64,000 nucleotides of DNA from NCBI RefSeq assembly GCF_049860805.1, contig NZ_CP187555.1:3100001-3164000 (forward strand), in the 5' to 3' direction. Both the position numbers and the translations under genes were made by a program. Shown here piece by piece: positions 1 to 8,502 of this stretch. The stretch is from Parabacteroides sp900760525. Lineage in GTDB: Bacteria > Bacteroidota > Bacteroidia > Bacteroidales > Tannerellaceae. Below the pieces are notes generated by a model. That model ran no database searches, was not told where the DNA came from, and was given only the letters and a program-made list of their open reading frames with translations. Positions within the stretch are counted from its first letter, which is position 1. Each line of letters begins with the position of its first letter.

Positions 1-734
1 GCATAGCAGGCCAGCTTGCGCGGATCGTCAAAACAGGTGAAGTTTTCGGTATAAACGATCAAAGCAAGGGCGTTGACAAAAGCCACGCCTTTGATGGATG
101 TAATACGCTCATAATTGTTTTTGATCTCCTCTTCACTGTTGATCAGATCCATTATTTCCTTTTCCACATCTTTTATTTCACGGTTCAAGTTATCCACTTG
201 TGTCAGGCTATGTTGATATATGTAATCTGTTGCGTGATTCCCTTTTAGGACCGAATGGAGTTCTTTGGCATGTACCAATGCTTCATTTTTCATTTTCACC
301 AATAAATCACGGAATGTGAAAAATGAGTGCAGCGCCCGGATGGTTTCCGTATTGGGGGTATAGACCTTGGCCATATCCTCGAAACGGCAAGCGTATTGTG
401 CGATCAGCAATGAATCCAATTTATCGTTTTTCCCGCGTTGCATGCCGCTGCTGTGTTTGATCCTGTAAGGATGTTCCAGCCACAGTGTATAACCCTCGTG
501 CGCGAGAGTGTTACTCAAACAAACGCTGTAAAGTCCCGTGTTCTCACCGCAAAAGAGCATCTGATCTTTGCCTGTCTGCGGATAGCTATCACAAAGCCAT
601 GCCAACAGACTCTCATGTCCGGCAACATCATTACTGAACTCACGGTGGACACCTGAAGATATGTTTTCTTTCTCTATCACACTTACATCTACTTTTTTCT
701 TGGAGAAATCAATCCCGATAAATAATTTATTCAT
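1..734 (-). CDS. IS110-family transposase, 3' part beyond window
   Basis: DNA transposase of the IS110 (DEDD, RuvC-like) type, which recombines a circular element intermediate into short target sites. The reading frame opens at the ATG at 734 and stays open to base 1, so about 244 N-terminal residues are visible and the C-terminal serine-containing domain lies outside. Seen motifs are MNKLFIGIDFSKKKVDV at the N-terminus (first catalytic Asp), CGENTGLY (the Glu) and KNDKLDSLLIAQYA (the next acidic pair), in the order expected for the RuvC-like domain. The gene reads leftward out of the window. Family assignment is firm; whether the copy is full length cannot be seen. Confidence 0.88.
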   Translation of the reverse strand, partial: MNKLFIGIDFSKKKVDVSVIEKENISSGVHREFSNDVAGHESLLAWLCDSYPQTGKDQMLFCGENTGLYSVCLSNTLAHEGYTLWLEHPYRIKHSSGMQRGKNDKLDSLLIAQYACRFEDMAKVYTPNTETIRALHSFFTFRDLLVKMKNEALVHAKELHSVLKGNHATDYIYQHSLTQVDNLNREIKDVEKEIMDLINSEEEIKNNYERITSIKGVAFVNALALIVYTENFTCFDDPRKLACY

Positions 735-1086
735 ACCTTTATATTGTTTTTGGATTAACCGAAAGCAGGAATGGGCTACTACTCTAAATGATATCCTATT
801 ATATATCAATAATCTATTTAGTCTTTGCCTGCTTGACTAACGGAAGTCTGTTACAATAACTAGTCTTTAAAGACTATCGTTTTCCATTAGTGTACTTCCG
901 TTAGTCGGTTAATTTAGTTTCTTCATACAACAAAGATATAAATTAACCTCAGCTTCTTGCTTTACGCAAACTTAGAGTACAGTTTTCCGAAATACCCGTT
1001 GGTCCAAATCGAAACAGTAGCACATAAAATTCGGTTTTCTACCCCATCTATTTCAGATTACCCTTGCGGGTAATATTTTTTAAGAG
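735..1086. other. Non-coding flank of the IS110 element
   Basis: About 350 bases upstream of the transposase start with no convincing gene. The half nearest the transposase holds strong dyad structure: a 13-bp perfect inverted repeat (835-847 GACTAACGGAAGT with 894-906) enclosing a 16-bp perfect palindrome, TAGTCTTTAAAGACTA at 861-876. In IS110-group elements the non-coding stretch before the recombinase can encode the bridge RNA and contains the element end, so this is the place to look for both. I cannot fix the exact element boundary; the sequence from about 960 onward looks like degraded host DNA. Confidence 0.5.
835..906. repeat. Nested inverted repeat beside IS110
   Basis: Perfect 13-bp arms (835-847 and 894-906) separated by 46 bases, with a perfect 16-bp palindrome at 861-876 in the loop. 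IS110 elements normally lack long terminal inverted repeats, so this is more likely an RNA stem-loop or recombination site than a classical IS end. Confidence 0.75.
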
Positions 1087-1203
1087 TGCGCGCCACGACC
1101 ACCGTGCGGCTCCGGTAGAACCGGTGCAGGTGCTCCATGATCTTCTTTCTCGCTATTGGCGTCCAAGGCATTCGTCGCTTCGTCTAAGAAGATAAACTCC
1201 GAG
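1087..1203 (-). pseudogene. Relic of a peptidase-type ABC exporter ATP-binding domain
   Basis: Read on the minus strand from 1202, the sequence gives EFIFLDEATNALDANSE, the Walker B and D-loop of an ABC ATPase. After one apparent inserted A it continues in the next frame as KKIMEHLHRFYRSR then TVVVAR, where the family would run on to the H-loop histidine. The wording of the motif (DEATNALDAN followed by EKKIMEHL) is that of bacteriocin-type exporters with a C39 peptidase domain, so this looks like the remains of a peptide exporter. Only about 37 codons survive, broken by a frameshift and cut at both ends; its upstream end abuts the next gene's stop. Function is certainly lost. Confidence 0.75.
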
Positions 1204-1205
1204 TA

Positions 1206-2384
1206 CTATTTGAAGTAATATTTAACAATTATAGGATTCATTTCTTCCCTTGCATCTAATAATTCATGGTATTTTTTCCGGTTGTTTTCATCTAACATGT
1301 CTTCGGTAATATAATTTTCCAATTCACCATGTTCATACCATGTCAACACATATTCGTTTGTTATTTTTCGAGGAATAAAACCTACCGATTCTGTAAAATG
1401 TTTAATATATTTACATTCGTCAATGGATTTGTCGTGTATCAAATAAGCTCTCGCTCTATCACGTAGGTATATATAAGCTATTACATACCGATTATTTTGA
1501 CCCTGAATATCTATTTTATAAGGAAGAGTAGTAATGCTATTTGGATCATTGGGCAAATTTAAATTTTTCGCATCATAATTATACTTCCCAAAATCCCATG
1601 TATAAGCACTTCTTAAGGAATCCATCCCCACTTCATAAGTTTGATTATCTAAAAGGCGATAAAAATAATACTTCCCATTATATTCATAAAATGGAGGAAC
1701 TGTAGGAACTTGAGCATAATTATTTAAAAACTCATCCTCTACATACTCCTTATGAATGATTTTATTTTCCTTTGCGTCATAATAATTGATTTTATACGCA
1801 TCTAAACTATTAAACAACAATATAAAACAAACATACAAATTATCGCTAAGAGGTATTATGTTCCAATAAAATCCGGAAGCCTCTTCATTCCTCGGAATTG
1901 TTCTTACATGTTTGCCGGTCAAGTCATAACTGTAAATACAGCCCATGTCTGTAATGTCAATGTTTCCGGTAAAAGGATTAAGGAAAATGCTTGTTAAATT
2001 AGGGGTGTACTCACCGGGGCCCTGTCCCCGCTTGTCTATGAGAGATATGAATTTTCCGTCTTGGTCAAAAATCTGGACAACGGCCCGTTTCCTGTCGAAA
2101 ATATAATACCTATTTTGAAAGGGGACAAGATCCTCACAATACCCTATCAATATATCATCGTTTGTCTCCAATGGTATCAATTCTATATGACTGAAATAAT
2201 CAAAAAGCGAGACTTTTTGATTATTATCAAGATTCACTATAATACGGTCGTCTTGTATAGGGTAACATACAAATGAATCCGAATCTGCAGCCCCAGATAT
2301 AGCCCCCTCTACTTTATATGCTTGTTTGGGTTTGTTACAAGAGCAGCAGATGACAAATACAAAAAACAAATAATTAATTTTCAT
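1206..2384 (-). CDS. 6-bladed beta-propeller lipoprotein
   Basis: Protein of 392 residues with a lipoprotein signal (hydrophobic stretch then Cys-Cys-Ser-Cys near residues 13-16), so probably anchored in an outer or inner membrane leaflet facing the periplasm. The body matches the Bacteroidales 6-bladed beta-propeller family: SHIELIPLETNDD near the start, the blade motif YYIFDRKRAVVQIFDQDGKF, then the RGQGPGEY turn found in this family. Two relatives lie at 34.3 and 35.6 kb. The biochemical role is not established; members often sit near peptide-secretion loci, and here an ABC exporter relic abuts the 3' end. The gene is AT-rich relative to the housekeeping genes to its right. Confidence 0.8.
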   Translation of the reverse strand: MKINYLFFVFVICCSCNKPKQAYKVEGAISGAADSDSFVCYPIQDDRIIVNLDNNQKVSLFDYFSHIELIPLETNDDILIGYCEDLVPFQNRYYIFDRKRAVVQIFDQDGKFISLIDKRGQGPGEYTPNLTSIFLNPFTGNIDITDMGCIYSYDLTGKHVRTIPRNEEASGFYWNIIPLSDNLYVCFILLFNSLDAYKINYYDAKENKIIHKEYVEDEFLNNYAQVPTVPPFYEYNGKYYFYRLLDNQTYEVGMDSLRSAYTWDFGKYNYDAKNLNLPNDPNSITTLPYKIDIQGQNNRYVIAYIYLRDRARAYLIHDKSIDECKYIKHFTESVGFIPRKITNEYVLTWYEHGELENYITEDMLDENNRKKYHELLDAREEMNPIIVKYYFK

Positions 2385-2440
2385 GGTATTAGAGCCTGTC
2401 TAAATTTTGCAGTTTGAAATAAAAAGAGTGTTTCTTCTTG

Positions 2441-3562
2441 TCAATTATCCATTTTCAATTGCAAATAACACCACATCGGATAATGGTCGGAATAATGCAC
2501 CTTGTCGACCGTACAGTTGATCGGTTTCATGTTGGCAGAATGTAGGATATTGTCAATCCGGAACCAGAAAAAGTTTTCATTATAGGTGATCCCGACACCA
2601 CGTCCCGAAGCGGCATAAGCATCTTTGAGCGGTCCTTGAATCGTACGGTGAGCATAAGATATAGGCGTATCGTTGAAGTCGCCACAGACCAATATATAAT
2701 CCGTATCGATCTTTTTTATTTCATCCGCAACTGCTCTCGCTTGGCGTGCCCGTATGCGAAATGCAGGTCCTAACTTCTGTTCGATGGAACTTCGCAGGCC
2801 GTCGAGCGTTTCAGAATTCAGATTCTTGAGAAACGCGGAATAATGGCTCCGGTCCTCCATTGTCAGCTTGAAAGACTCCAGATGGTTGTTGATCAAAGTC
2901 AGTTTCTTTCCGTTTATATCCAGTTCATGGATAGAGGAACCGTTAAAGGAACTCTCATATTTGATCTTACGGGATTTGGAGATCGGATATTTAGAGAATA
3001 CAGCTATGTTGAATTTGAGCGTACCGGAAGTTCCGACCGGGATAACAGAGCGATATCGATACATTTTCAAAGCATCGGCTATCTTCTGATTCGTTAAAAA
3101 ACTCTTGGAAGTACCAACCGCATATTCCTGCAAGCATACGATATCGGCATCCGAATTTGCAATATAACGTATGATCGGATTCGGAGAGTCTTCCGTATGG
3201 CCTTTATACCCGAATCCCATAACATTATAGGTCAAGACTTTCAGCACGTTCTCTTTCGGTATCTCGCTCACTCTGTTGTGGAAAGGGAAATAACGGGTTA
3301 CAGGTCCCCTGCAGATCAGGAACGAACACAGGCCGATCAACACGAACCGCCATTCCCAAAGGAACAGCCAATAAATAATAAAACAGAGGTTCAAAATGCA
3401 AAACACAGGAAATCCCAACCCAAGATAAGAGAATAACACGCTCCTATCCGGTGAAATCCGGTCAGAGAAGGCAGAAGCAATGAATAGCAGGATGACTATC
3501 ACATTGGCAGTACCGACTACAGACTTAAACAGAATCCTGATCGCTTTAAACCGCTCGCTCAT
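2441..3562 (-). CDS. Membrane-anchored endonuclease/exonuclease/phosphatase (EEP) family protein
   Basis: 373 residues. The first 100 carry about three hydrophobic segments, followed by an EEP catalytic domain: LKVLTYNVMGFG (metal-binding Asn), DIVCLQEYA (catalytic Glu), NNHLES, ILVCGDFNDTP (the GDFN motif) and SDHYPMW (terminal Asp-His). All active-site motifs are present. Members hydrolyse phosphodiesters in nucleic acids or lipids; the substrate here cannot be told. Its ATG overlaps the stop of the upstream rhomboid gene by four bases (ATGA), so the two are co-translated in one minus-strand operon with both rhomboids. Confidence 0.88.
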   Translation of the reverse strand: MSERFKAIRILFKSVVGTANVIVILLFIASAFSDRISPDRSVLFSYLGLGFPVFCILNLCFIIYWLFLWEWRFVLIGLCSFLICRGPVTRYFPFHNRVSEIPKENVLKVLTYNVMGFGYKGHTEDSPNPIIRYIANSDADIVCLQEYAVGTSKSFLTNQKIADALKMYRYRSVIPVGTSGTLKFNIAVFSKYPISKSRKIKYESSFNGSSIHELDINGKKLTLINNHLESFKLTMEDRSHYSAFLKNLNSETLDGLRSSIEQKLGPAFRIRARQARAVADEIKKIDTDYILVCGDFNDTPISYAHRTIQGPLKDAYAASGRGVGITYNENFFWFRIDNILHSANMKPINCTVDKVHYSDHYPMWCYLQLKMDN

Positions 3563-4437
3563 TTTTTGCTGGCATCAAATAGTTTTTTCTTTTCTTCTGC
3601 CGAAAGGCTTTCGTAACCGGAACGTTTTAATTTGTCTAATATTGCATCCAGATCGACTGTTTCCTGATGTTTACGGGCGTTATAATCATAATCGGTCTCC
3701 GGGCGTTTATAGGTTACACGCATCTTAGGTTTCCGTTTTCCCAGATTCACCACCCAATCGAGCAGGCGGTTCATCGGAGCCGTCAAATCTTTGCCTTCCT
3801 TAATCCGGGCTGCAAACCAGATACCGAACAACGCTCCACCGATATGGGCGATATGACCGCCGGCATTTGTCGATGTAATAGCCAACAAATCGATAACAAA
3901 AGTAAACAGTGCCAGGTAAATCAGTTTGATCCTTCCGATCAGGAACAAGCCGATCTCCAGATCTTTCCGGTAAAAAGAAACCGCAAACACAATCGCCATA
4001 ACCGAAGCCGATGCTCCCATCAGATAACTATAGGCGGCAACACTGCGGAAATATGGGAATATATTATATGCTACCAGGAACAAGATAGCCCCCGCAATAC
4101 CCCCTAACAGATACAAACCGCCCAACTGCCGTTCACTGAAGAAAGTCAGGAACAAACCACCGAACCAGTATAACCACAGCATATTAAACAAGATATGCAG
4201 GAAGTCGAAATGCGTGAACATATAAGTGATGATCGTCCACGGACGGTACAGAAGCAATTCGGGAGACGAAGGCATCTGCAGATACTGTAAAAACGGAAAA
4301 CCGCTCAGATTGAACAGCATCAGGATCACACCTGTCAACCGTATGAGAACAAACAACCCGACATTGATATAGATCAGTTTCGCCAGGATGTTACCGGAAT
4401 TAAAAGTCCGTTTGAGATTAATAAAAATATCGCCCAT
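3559..4437 (-). CDS. Rhomboid family intramembrane serine protease with C-terminal extension
   Basis: 292 residues, polytopic. Rhomboid landmarks: HILFNMLWLYWFG, the nucleophile motif GASAS (GxS) and the catalytic His in HIAHIGGALFG. After the last membrane segment there is a soluble tail of about 75 residues ending LDAILDKLKRSGYESLSAEEKKKLF, the short C-terminal domain found on many Bacteroidetes rhomboids. It should cleave transmembrane segments of other membrane proteins; substrates are unknown. It overlaps the next rhomboid by 20 bases upstream and the EEP gene by four bases downstream, so the three form an operon. Confidence 0.9.
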   Translation of the reverse strand: MGDIFINLKRTFNSGNILAKLIYINVGLFVLIRLTGVILMLFNLSGFPFLQYLQMPSSPELLLYRPWTIITYMFTHFDFLHILFNMLWLYWFGGLFLTFFSERQLGGLYLLGGIAGAILFLVAYNIFPYFRSVAAYSYLMGASASVMAIVFAVSFYRKDLEIGLFLIGRIKLIYLALFTFVIDLLAITSTNAGGHIAHIGGALFGIWFAARIKEGKDLTAPMNRLLDWVVNLGKRKPKMRVTYKRPETDYDYNARKHQETVDLDAILDKLKRSGYESLSAEEKKKLFDASKK

Positions 4438-5128
4438 TGCCTATATCTTTCTTTTTCCAATACCGAACTAAGAAATAACCGAAAACCATACCACCCAAGT
4501 GTGCAAAATGCGCCACTGAGTCGCCGCCATTATTGGCGACACCCATAAACAATTCGGCCAACCCGTAAAAGATCACAAAATATTTAGCTTTGATAGGAAT
4601 CGGGATGAACATCAGATACAGCGGAACATTCGGGAACAACATGGCAAACGCCAGCAAAATACCGAATACGGAACCTGAAGCACCGACCGTAATCAAATAG
4701 TTCAACGAGGGATCGCCTGCAACCAATTGTGCTAAAGTAATCCCGTTCGCACTTGCGAAAGAATGGACGGAGTACAACCAAACCAGCTCCTGCGTGAGAC
4801 CGGCACCGATACCCGTCACCATATAAAAAATCAGGAAACGCTTCGGCCCCCAGACATTCTCCAGTACACGCCCAAACATATACACACCGAACATATTGAA
4901 AAATACGTGCGCAAACGAATGCGTATCATGCATGAACATATAAGTCACAAACTGGAAAGGATAAAAATCCTTCACACCCGGAAAGTGCAATCCGAATAAC
5001 TGGACTAAATCAATCCCTACTTTAGGTAAAACAAGGCTCGCTACCCAAAACAACAGGTTGATAATGATAAGGTTTTTCGTAACCATCGGGATGCTGCTCA
5101 GAAATCCCGAACTATTTTGATTCATCAT
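4418..5128 (-). CDS. Rhomboid family intramembrane serine protease
   Basis: 236 residues, six predicted membrane segments and no large tail, so a minimal rhomboid. Motifs: HVFFNMFGVYMFG, GASGSVFGIL (catalytic Ser in GxSG) and HFAHLGGMVFGY (catalytic His). It is the first gene of the rhomboid-rhomboid-EEP operon, with ATG at 5128 (a second ATG follows at once). The intergenic region up to HU contains divergent promoters. The paralogue downstream differs by its soluble C-terminal domain, suggesting division of labour rather than simple duplication. Confidence 0.9.
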   Translation of the reverse strand: MMNQNSSGFLSSIPMVTKNLIIINLLFWVASLVLPKVGIDLVQLFGLHFPGVKDFYPFQFVTYMFMHDTHSFAHVFFNMFGVYMFGRVLENVWGPKRFLIFYMVTGIGAGLTQELVWLYSVHSFASANGITLAQLVAGDPSLNYLITVGASGSVFGILLAFAMLFPNVPLYLMFIPIPIKAKYFVIFYGLAELFMGVANNGGDSVAHFAHLGGMVFGYFLVRYWKKKDIGNGRYFY

Positions 5129-5147
5129 ATATTTATCAATTTAAGGA

Positions 5148-5155
5148 CAAAGGTA
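5148..5155 (-). promoter_or_regulatory. Candidate -7 element for the rhomboid operon
   Basis: The minus strand reads TACCTTTG here, matching the Bacteroidales -7 consensus TAnnTTTG, 20 bases upstream of the rhomboid ATG. A TTTG lies at 5179-5182 but at a 23-base spacing, longer than the usual 19-21. Confidence 0.45.
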
Positions 5156-5227
5156 TATATATTTTGGTAGTTTTCTGACAAAACAGCACTAAAACATAGT
5201 AAATCAATAAAAAAAACTCTTTTTTTC

Positions 5228-5258
5228 TTTGCGATATATTAAAATAGAATTACATTTG
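5228..5258 (+). promoter_or_regulatory. Promoter of the HU gene
   Basis: TTTG at 5228-5231 and TACATTTG at 5251-5258, separated by 19 bases, exactly the Bacteroidales primary sigma factor pattern. Transcription would begin near 5265, about 50 bases before the HU start codon. Confidence 0.75.
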
Positions 5259-5315
5259 ACACCAACTTTTTAGGCTATCACAAAAATTGTTTAATATATT
5301 AATTATCAAACCATC

Positions 5316-5588
5316 ATGAACAAAACAGAATTTATCAATGCTATATCGGAAAAATCCGGTTTAAGCAAAGTTGATGCAAAAAAGGCTGTTGAGGCTTTTG
5401 TTGAAACAGTATCCAGTGAATTAAAAGAAGGCGGCAAAGTTGCCCTTTTAGGTTTTGGTTCTTTCTCTGTAGCTGAAAAATCTGCACGTAAAGGCGTTAA
5501 CCCGAAGACTAAACAACCAATCGAAATTCCGGCACGTAAATCAGTTAAATTTAAAGCGGGTGCTGAATTGACAGAAATCATTAAGTAA
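5316..5588 (+). CDS. HU family DNA-binding protein
   Basis: 90-residue histone-like protein that binds and bends DNA in the nucleoid as a dimer. The sequence shows the two N-terminal helices (MNKTEFINAISEKSGLSK), the GFGSF turn leading into the beta arm, the arm segment NPKTKQPIEIPARKSVKF with the conserved Pro, and a C-terminal helix ending at residue 90, the normal family length. It is monocistronic, with a clear promoter upstream and an intrinsic terminator 22 bases downstream. Confidence 0.95.
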   Translation: MNKTEFINAISEKSGLSKVDAKKAVEAFVETVSSELKEGGKVALLGFGSFSVAEKSARKGVNPKTKQPIEIPARKSVKFKAGAELTEIIK

Positions 5589-5610
5589 ATTAGTCTTACA
5601 TTCTCATAGT

Positions 5611-5643
5611 AAAAAGGCATTCCTTTCCGGAGTGCCTTTTTTA
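5611..5643 (+). terminator. Intrinsic terminator after HU
   Basis: Hairpin AAAAAGGCA / TGCCTTTTT (5611-5619 with 5633-5641) with a 13-base loop, followed by T-rich sequence. Confidence 0.85.
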
Positions 5644-5701
5644 TTGCATACCGCCCACTTTATCAAATCATAGTTATGTCTTTCCTTACTCATACCGATC
5701 C

Positions 5702-5733
5702 TATGGTTTTTACAAAATAAACCTGTACCTTTG
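5702..5733 (+). promoter_or_regulatory. Candidate promoter of argS
   Basis: TACCTTTG at 5726-5733 is a good -7 element, 35 bases before the argS start codon. The -33 position has only a weak TTTG relative (TATGG at 5702-5706). Confidence 0.55.
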
Positions 5734-5768
5734 CAGACAAAATAAATCCGAACATATACTAAACGAAT

Positions 5769-7562
5769 ATGGTTATCGAACAACAGATTACCGGTGCGAT
5801 TATAGCCGGCATAAAAGAACTATATGGCGCCGATGTGGCCGCCAGCCAGGTACAACTGCAAAAGACAAAGAAAGAGTTCAAAGGACATTTGACTCTGGTA
5901 GTTTTTCCATTCCTCCGCATGTCGAAGAAATCGCCGGAACAGACAGCCCAGGAGATTGGCGAGTACCTGCTTCAGCATGAACCGGCCGTAGCCGGATTCA
6001 ATGTGATCAAAGGATTCCTCAACCTGACCATCGCCTGTGCCTGCTGGATCGATTTATTAAACGGAATTAACAGCCAGCCGGCATACGGGATCATCCCCGT
6101 GACGGAGCAGTCTCCGCTGGTCATGATCGAATATTCCTCCCCTAACACAAACAAACCGCTTCACTTGGGACACGTGCGCAACAACCTGTTAGGCTACAGT
6201 TTATCCGAGATCATGAAAGCGAACGGTAATAAGGTGGTAAAGACGAACATCGTGAACGACCGTGGTATTCATATCTGCAAGTCCATGCTCGCCTGGCAAA
6301 AATGGGGCAACGGCGTGACTCCCGAGACGGCCGGAAAGAAAGGCGACCACCTGATCGGTGACTTCTACGTCCTTTTCAGCAACAAACTAAAAGAAGAGAC
6401 TGCTGCCCTCGAAGCAAAAGGCATGACGAAAGAAGAGGCGGAAGCCGCTTCTCCTCTGATGGCCGAAGCACGCGAAATGCTCCGCAAATGGGAAGCTGGC
6501 GACAAAGAAGTACGTGCTCTCTGGGAAATGATGAACAACTGGGTATACGCCGGATTCGACGAGACATACAAAAAGATGGGCGTAGACTTCGATAAGATCT
6601 ATTACGAATCACAAACCTATCTGGAAGGTAAGGGCAAAGTGATGGAAGGCCTTGACAAAGGCATCTTCTACCGCCGTGAAGACGGTTCCGTATGGGCGGA
6701 CCTGACAAAAGACGGCCTGGATGAAAAACTCCTGCTCCGTGCCGATGGTACTTCCGTCTACATGACACAGGATATCGGCACAGCCAAGTTGCGTTTCGAC
6801 GACTACCCCATCAATAAGATGATCTACGTAGTTGGAAACGAACAAAACTACCATTTCCAGGTATTATCCATCCTGTTGGATAAATTAGGTTTTGAATTCG
6901 GCAAAGGCCTTGTACATTTCTCTTACGGAATGGTCGAACTGCCCGAAGGAAAGATGAAAAGCCGCGAAGGCACGGTTGTAGATGCCGACGACCTGATGGA
7001 AGAGATGGTAGGCACAGCCCGCGAAATCTCACAGGAGTTGGGCAAAGTGGATGAAATGACACCGGAAGAAGCCGAAAACATCGCCCGCATGGTCGGCCTC
7101 GGTTCCTTGAAATACTTCATTCTGAAGGTAGACCCGCGCAAGAACATGACCTTCAATCCGAAGGAATCGATTGACTTCAACGGTAATACCGGCCCGTTCA
7201 TCCAATACACATACGCCCGTATCCGTTCCGTGTTGCGTAAAGCAGCCGAACAGGGTATCGTATTGCCGGAACAATTGCCGACAACGACTACTATCTCTGA
7301 AAAAGAAGAAAACCTGATCCAGATGATAGCAGACTATGCTTCTATCGTTCGCGAAGCAGGAAAGGAATACAGTCCCGCTCTCATCGCCAACTATACTTAC
7401 GACCTGGTAAAAGAATACAACCAGTTCTATCACGATTTTTCCATTCTCCGCGAAGAAAACGAGGAACTGAAGAAATTCCGCCTCGTCCTCTCCGCCAACG
7501 TAGCCAAAATTGTAAAATCGGCTATGTCGCTACTGGGGATAGAGGTTCCGGAGAGAATGTAA
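5769..7562 (+). CDS. argS: Arginyl-tRNA synthetase
   Basis: 597-residue class I synthetase charging tRNA-Arg in the cytoplasm. An N-terminal Arg-tRNA-synthetase-specific domain (about 1-110) precedes the Rossmann catalytic core with the HIGH motif as HLGH (NKPLHLGHVRNN, near residue 131). The KMSKS loop appears as GKMKSREGT near residue 395. The C-terminal anticodon-binding DALR-type domain ends in LLGIEVPERM. Length and order fit the family. The next gene starts five bases after the stop, so argS and the iron-transport fusion are probably co-transcribed. Confidence 0.97.
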   Translation: MVIEQQITGAIIAGIKELYGADVAASQVQLQKTKKEFKGHLTLVVFPFLRMSKKSPEQTAQEIGEYLLQHEPAVAGFNVIKGFLNLTIACACWIDLLNGINSQPAYGIIPVTEQSPLVMIEYSSPNTNKPLHLGHVRNNLLGYSLSEIMKANGNKVVKTNIVNDRGIHICKSMLAWQKWGNGVTPETAGKKGDHLIGDFYVLFSNKLKEETAALEAKGMTKEEAEAASPLMAEAREMLRKWEAGDKEVRALWEMMNNWVYAGFDETYKKMGVDFDKIYYESQTYLEGKGKVMEGLDKGIFYRREDGSVWADLTKDGLDEKLLLRADGTSVYMTQDIGTAKLRFDDYPINKMIYVVGNEQNYHFQVLSILLDKLGFEFGKGLVHFSYGMVELPEGKMKSREGTVVDADDLMEEMVGTAREISQELGKVDEMTPEEAENIARMVGLGSLKYFILKVDPRKNMTFNPKESIDFNGNTGPFIQYTYARIRSVLRKAAEQGIVLPEQLPTTTTISEKEENLIQMIADYASIVREAGKEYSPALIANYTYDLVKEYNQFYHDFSILREENEELKKFRLVLSANVAKIVKSAMSLLGIEVPERM

Positions 7563-7567
7563 TAATC

Positions 7568-8440
7568 ATGAACATAGATCAACAGACATACGATGCTCTC
7601 CTGCGGTTTCAGCGTAATGAAATCACGGAGAGCATTGTTTATACAAAGCTGGCGGTAATCGAGAAAGATCCGGACAACCGAGACGTGTTATTGCGTATTT
7701 CTGCCGATGAAAAAGGGCATTACGGCATCCTGAAGAAATATACCGGCCAGGATGTTACTCCTTACAAATGGAGGATACTGAAATATTACCTTCTCGCCCG
7801 CATATTAGGGATTACGTTTGCCATCAAGCTGATGGAAGGTAATGAAGAGGGAGCAAAAAATGGTTATGCCGCCTATAAAAACTATCCCGATCTTATGCAA
7901 ATTGCTAAAGATGAAGATGAGCACGAAGAGAAACTCATTGCGCTGATCAACGAAGAACGGTTGGAATATATGGGATCGGTCGTCTTGGGTCTAAATGACG
8001 CTCTGGTAGAATTTACCGGGGCTTTGGCAGGCTTCACGCTAGCATTGAGCGACTCCAAACTGATTGCCCTTACAGGAAGTATCACCGGGATTGCCGCCGC
8101 CCTCTCGATGGCCTCGTCCGAATATCTATCCACAAAATCGGAAGGAGAAGCAGGTAAGCACCCGATAAAAGCGTCCCTCTACACAGGGATCGCCTATATC
8201 TTCACAGTCATTGCGCTGGTGGCTCCTTTCATTTTTATCAATAATGTATTGGTGGCATTAGGCATTATGCTGCTTTCCGCACTACTGATCATCGCCTTAT
8301 TCAATTACTACTATTCCGTAGCCAGAAGCGAAAGTTTCCGTAAACGGTTTACCGAGATGGCAGTCCTTAGTTTCAGTGTCGCCGCACTAAGCTTCCTGAT
8401 CGGATATGCGTTAAAAGAATTTACAGGCATAGATGTATAA
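7568..8440 (+). CDS. Membrane-bound ferritin-like/VIT1 fusion, probable iron or manganese transporter
   Basis: 290 residues in two parts. Residues about 1-135 are a rubrerythrin-like four-helix domain with metal-ligand patterns (FQRNEITESIVYTKLA, ADEKGHYGIL, DEDEHEEKL). Residues about 136-290 are a VIT1/CCC1-type membrane domain with the conserved GSVVLGLNDALVEFTGALAGF and MASSEYLSTKSE segments and about five transmembrane helices. This is the architecture of MbfA-type iron exporters. By family it would move Fe(II) or Mn(II) out of the cytoplasm, with the ferritin-like head sensing or oxidising iron. Metal specificity is not provable from sequence. It follows argS by five bases. Confidence 0.85.
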   Translation: MNIDQQTYDALLRFQRNEITESIVYTKLAVIEKDPDNRDVLLRISADEKGHYGILKKYTGQDVTPYKWRILKYYLLARILGITFAIKLMEGNEEGAKNGYAAYKNYPDLMQIAKDEDEHEEKLIALINEERLEYMGSVVLGLNDALVEFTGALAGFTLALSDSKLIALTGSITGIAAALSMASSEYLSTKSEGEAGKHPIKASLYTGIAYIFTVIALVAPFIFINNVLVALGIMLLSALLIIALFNYYYSVARSESFRKRFTEMAVLSFSVAALSFLIGYALKEFTGIDV

Positions 8441-8489
8441 AAAAAGATCCGGCACTTTCCACTATGGGAAAATGCCGGATATTCTTTTT
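8441..8489. terminator. Terminator between convergent genes
   Basis: Long stem 8447-8480 (ATCCGGCA with TGCCGGAT, extended by CTTTCC/GGGAAA) bounded by an A-run on the left and TTCTTTTT on the right, so it can stop transcription from both the transporter gene and topA. Confidence 0.85.
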
Positions 8490-8502
8490 CCAGGGTTTTG
8501 CA

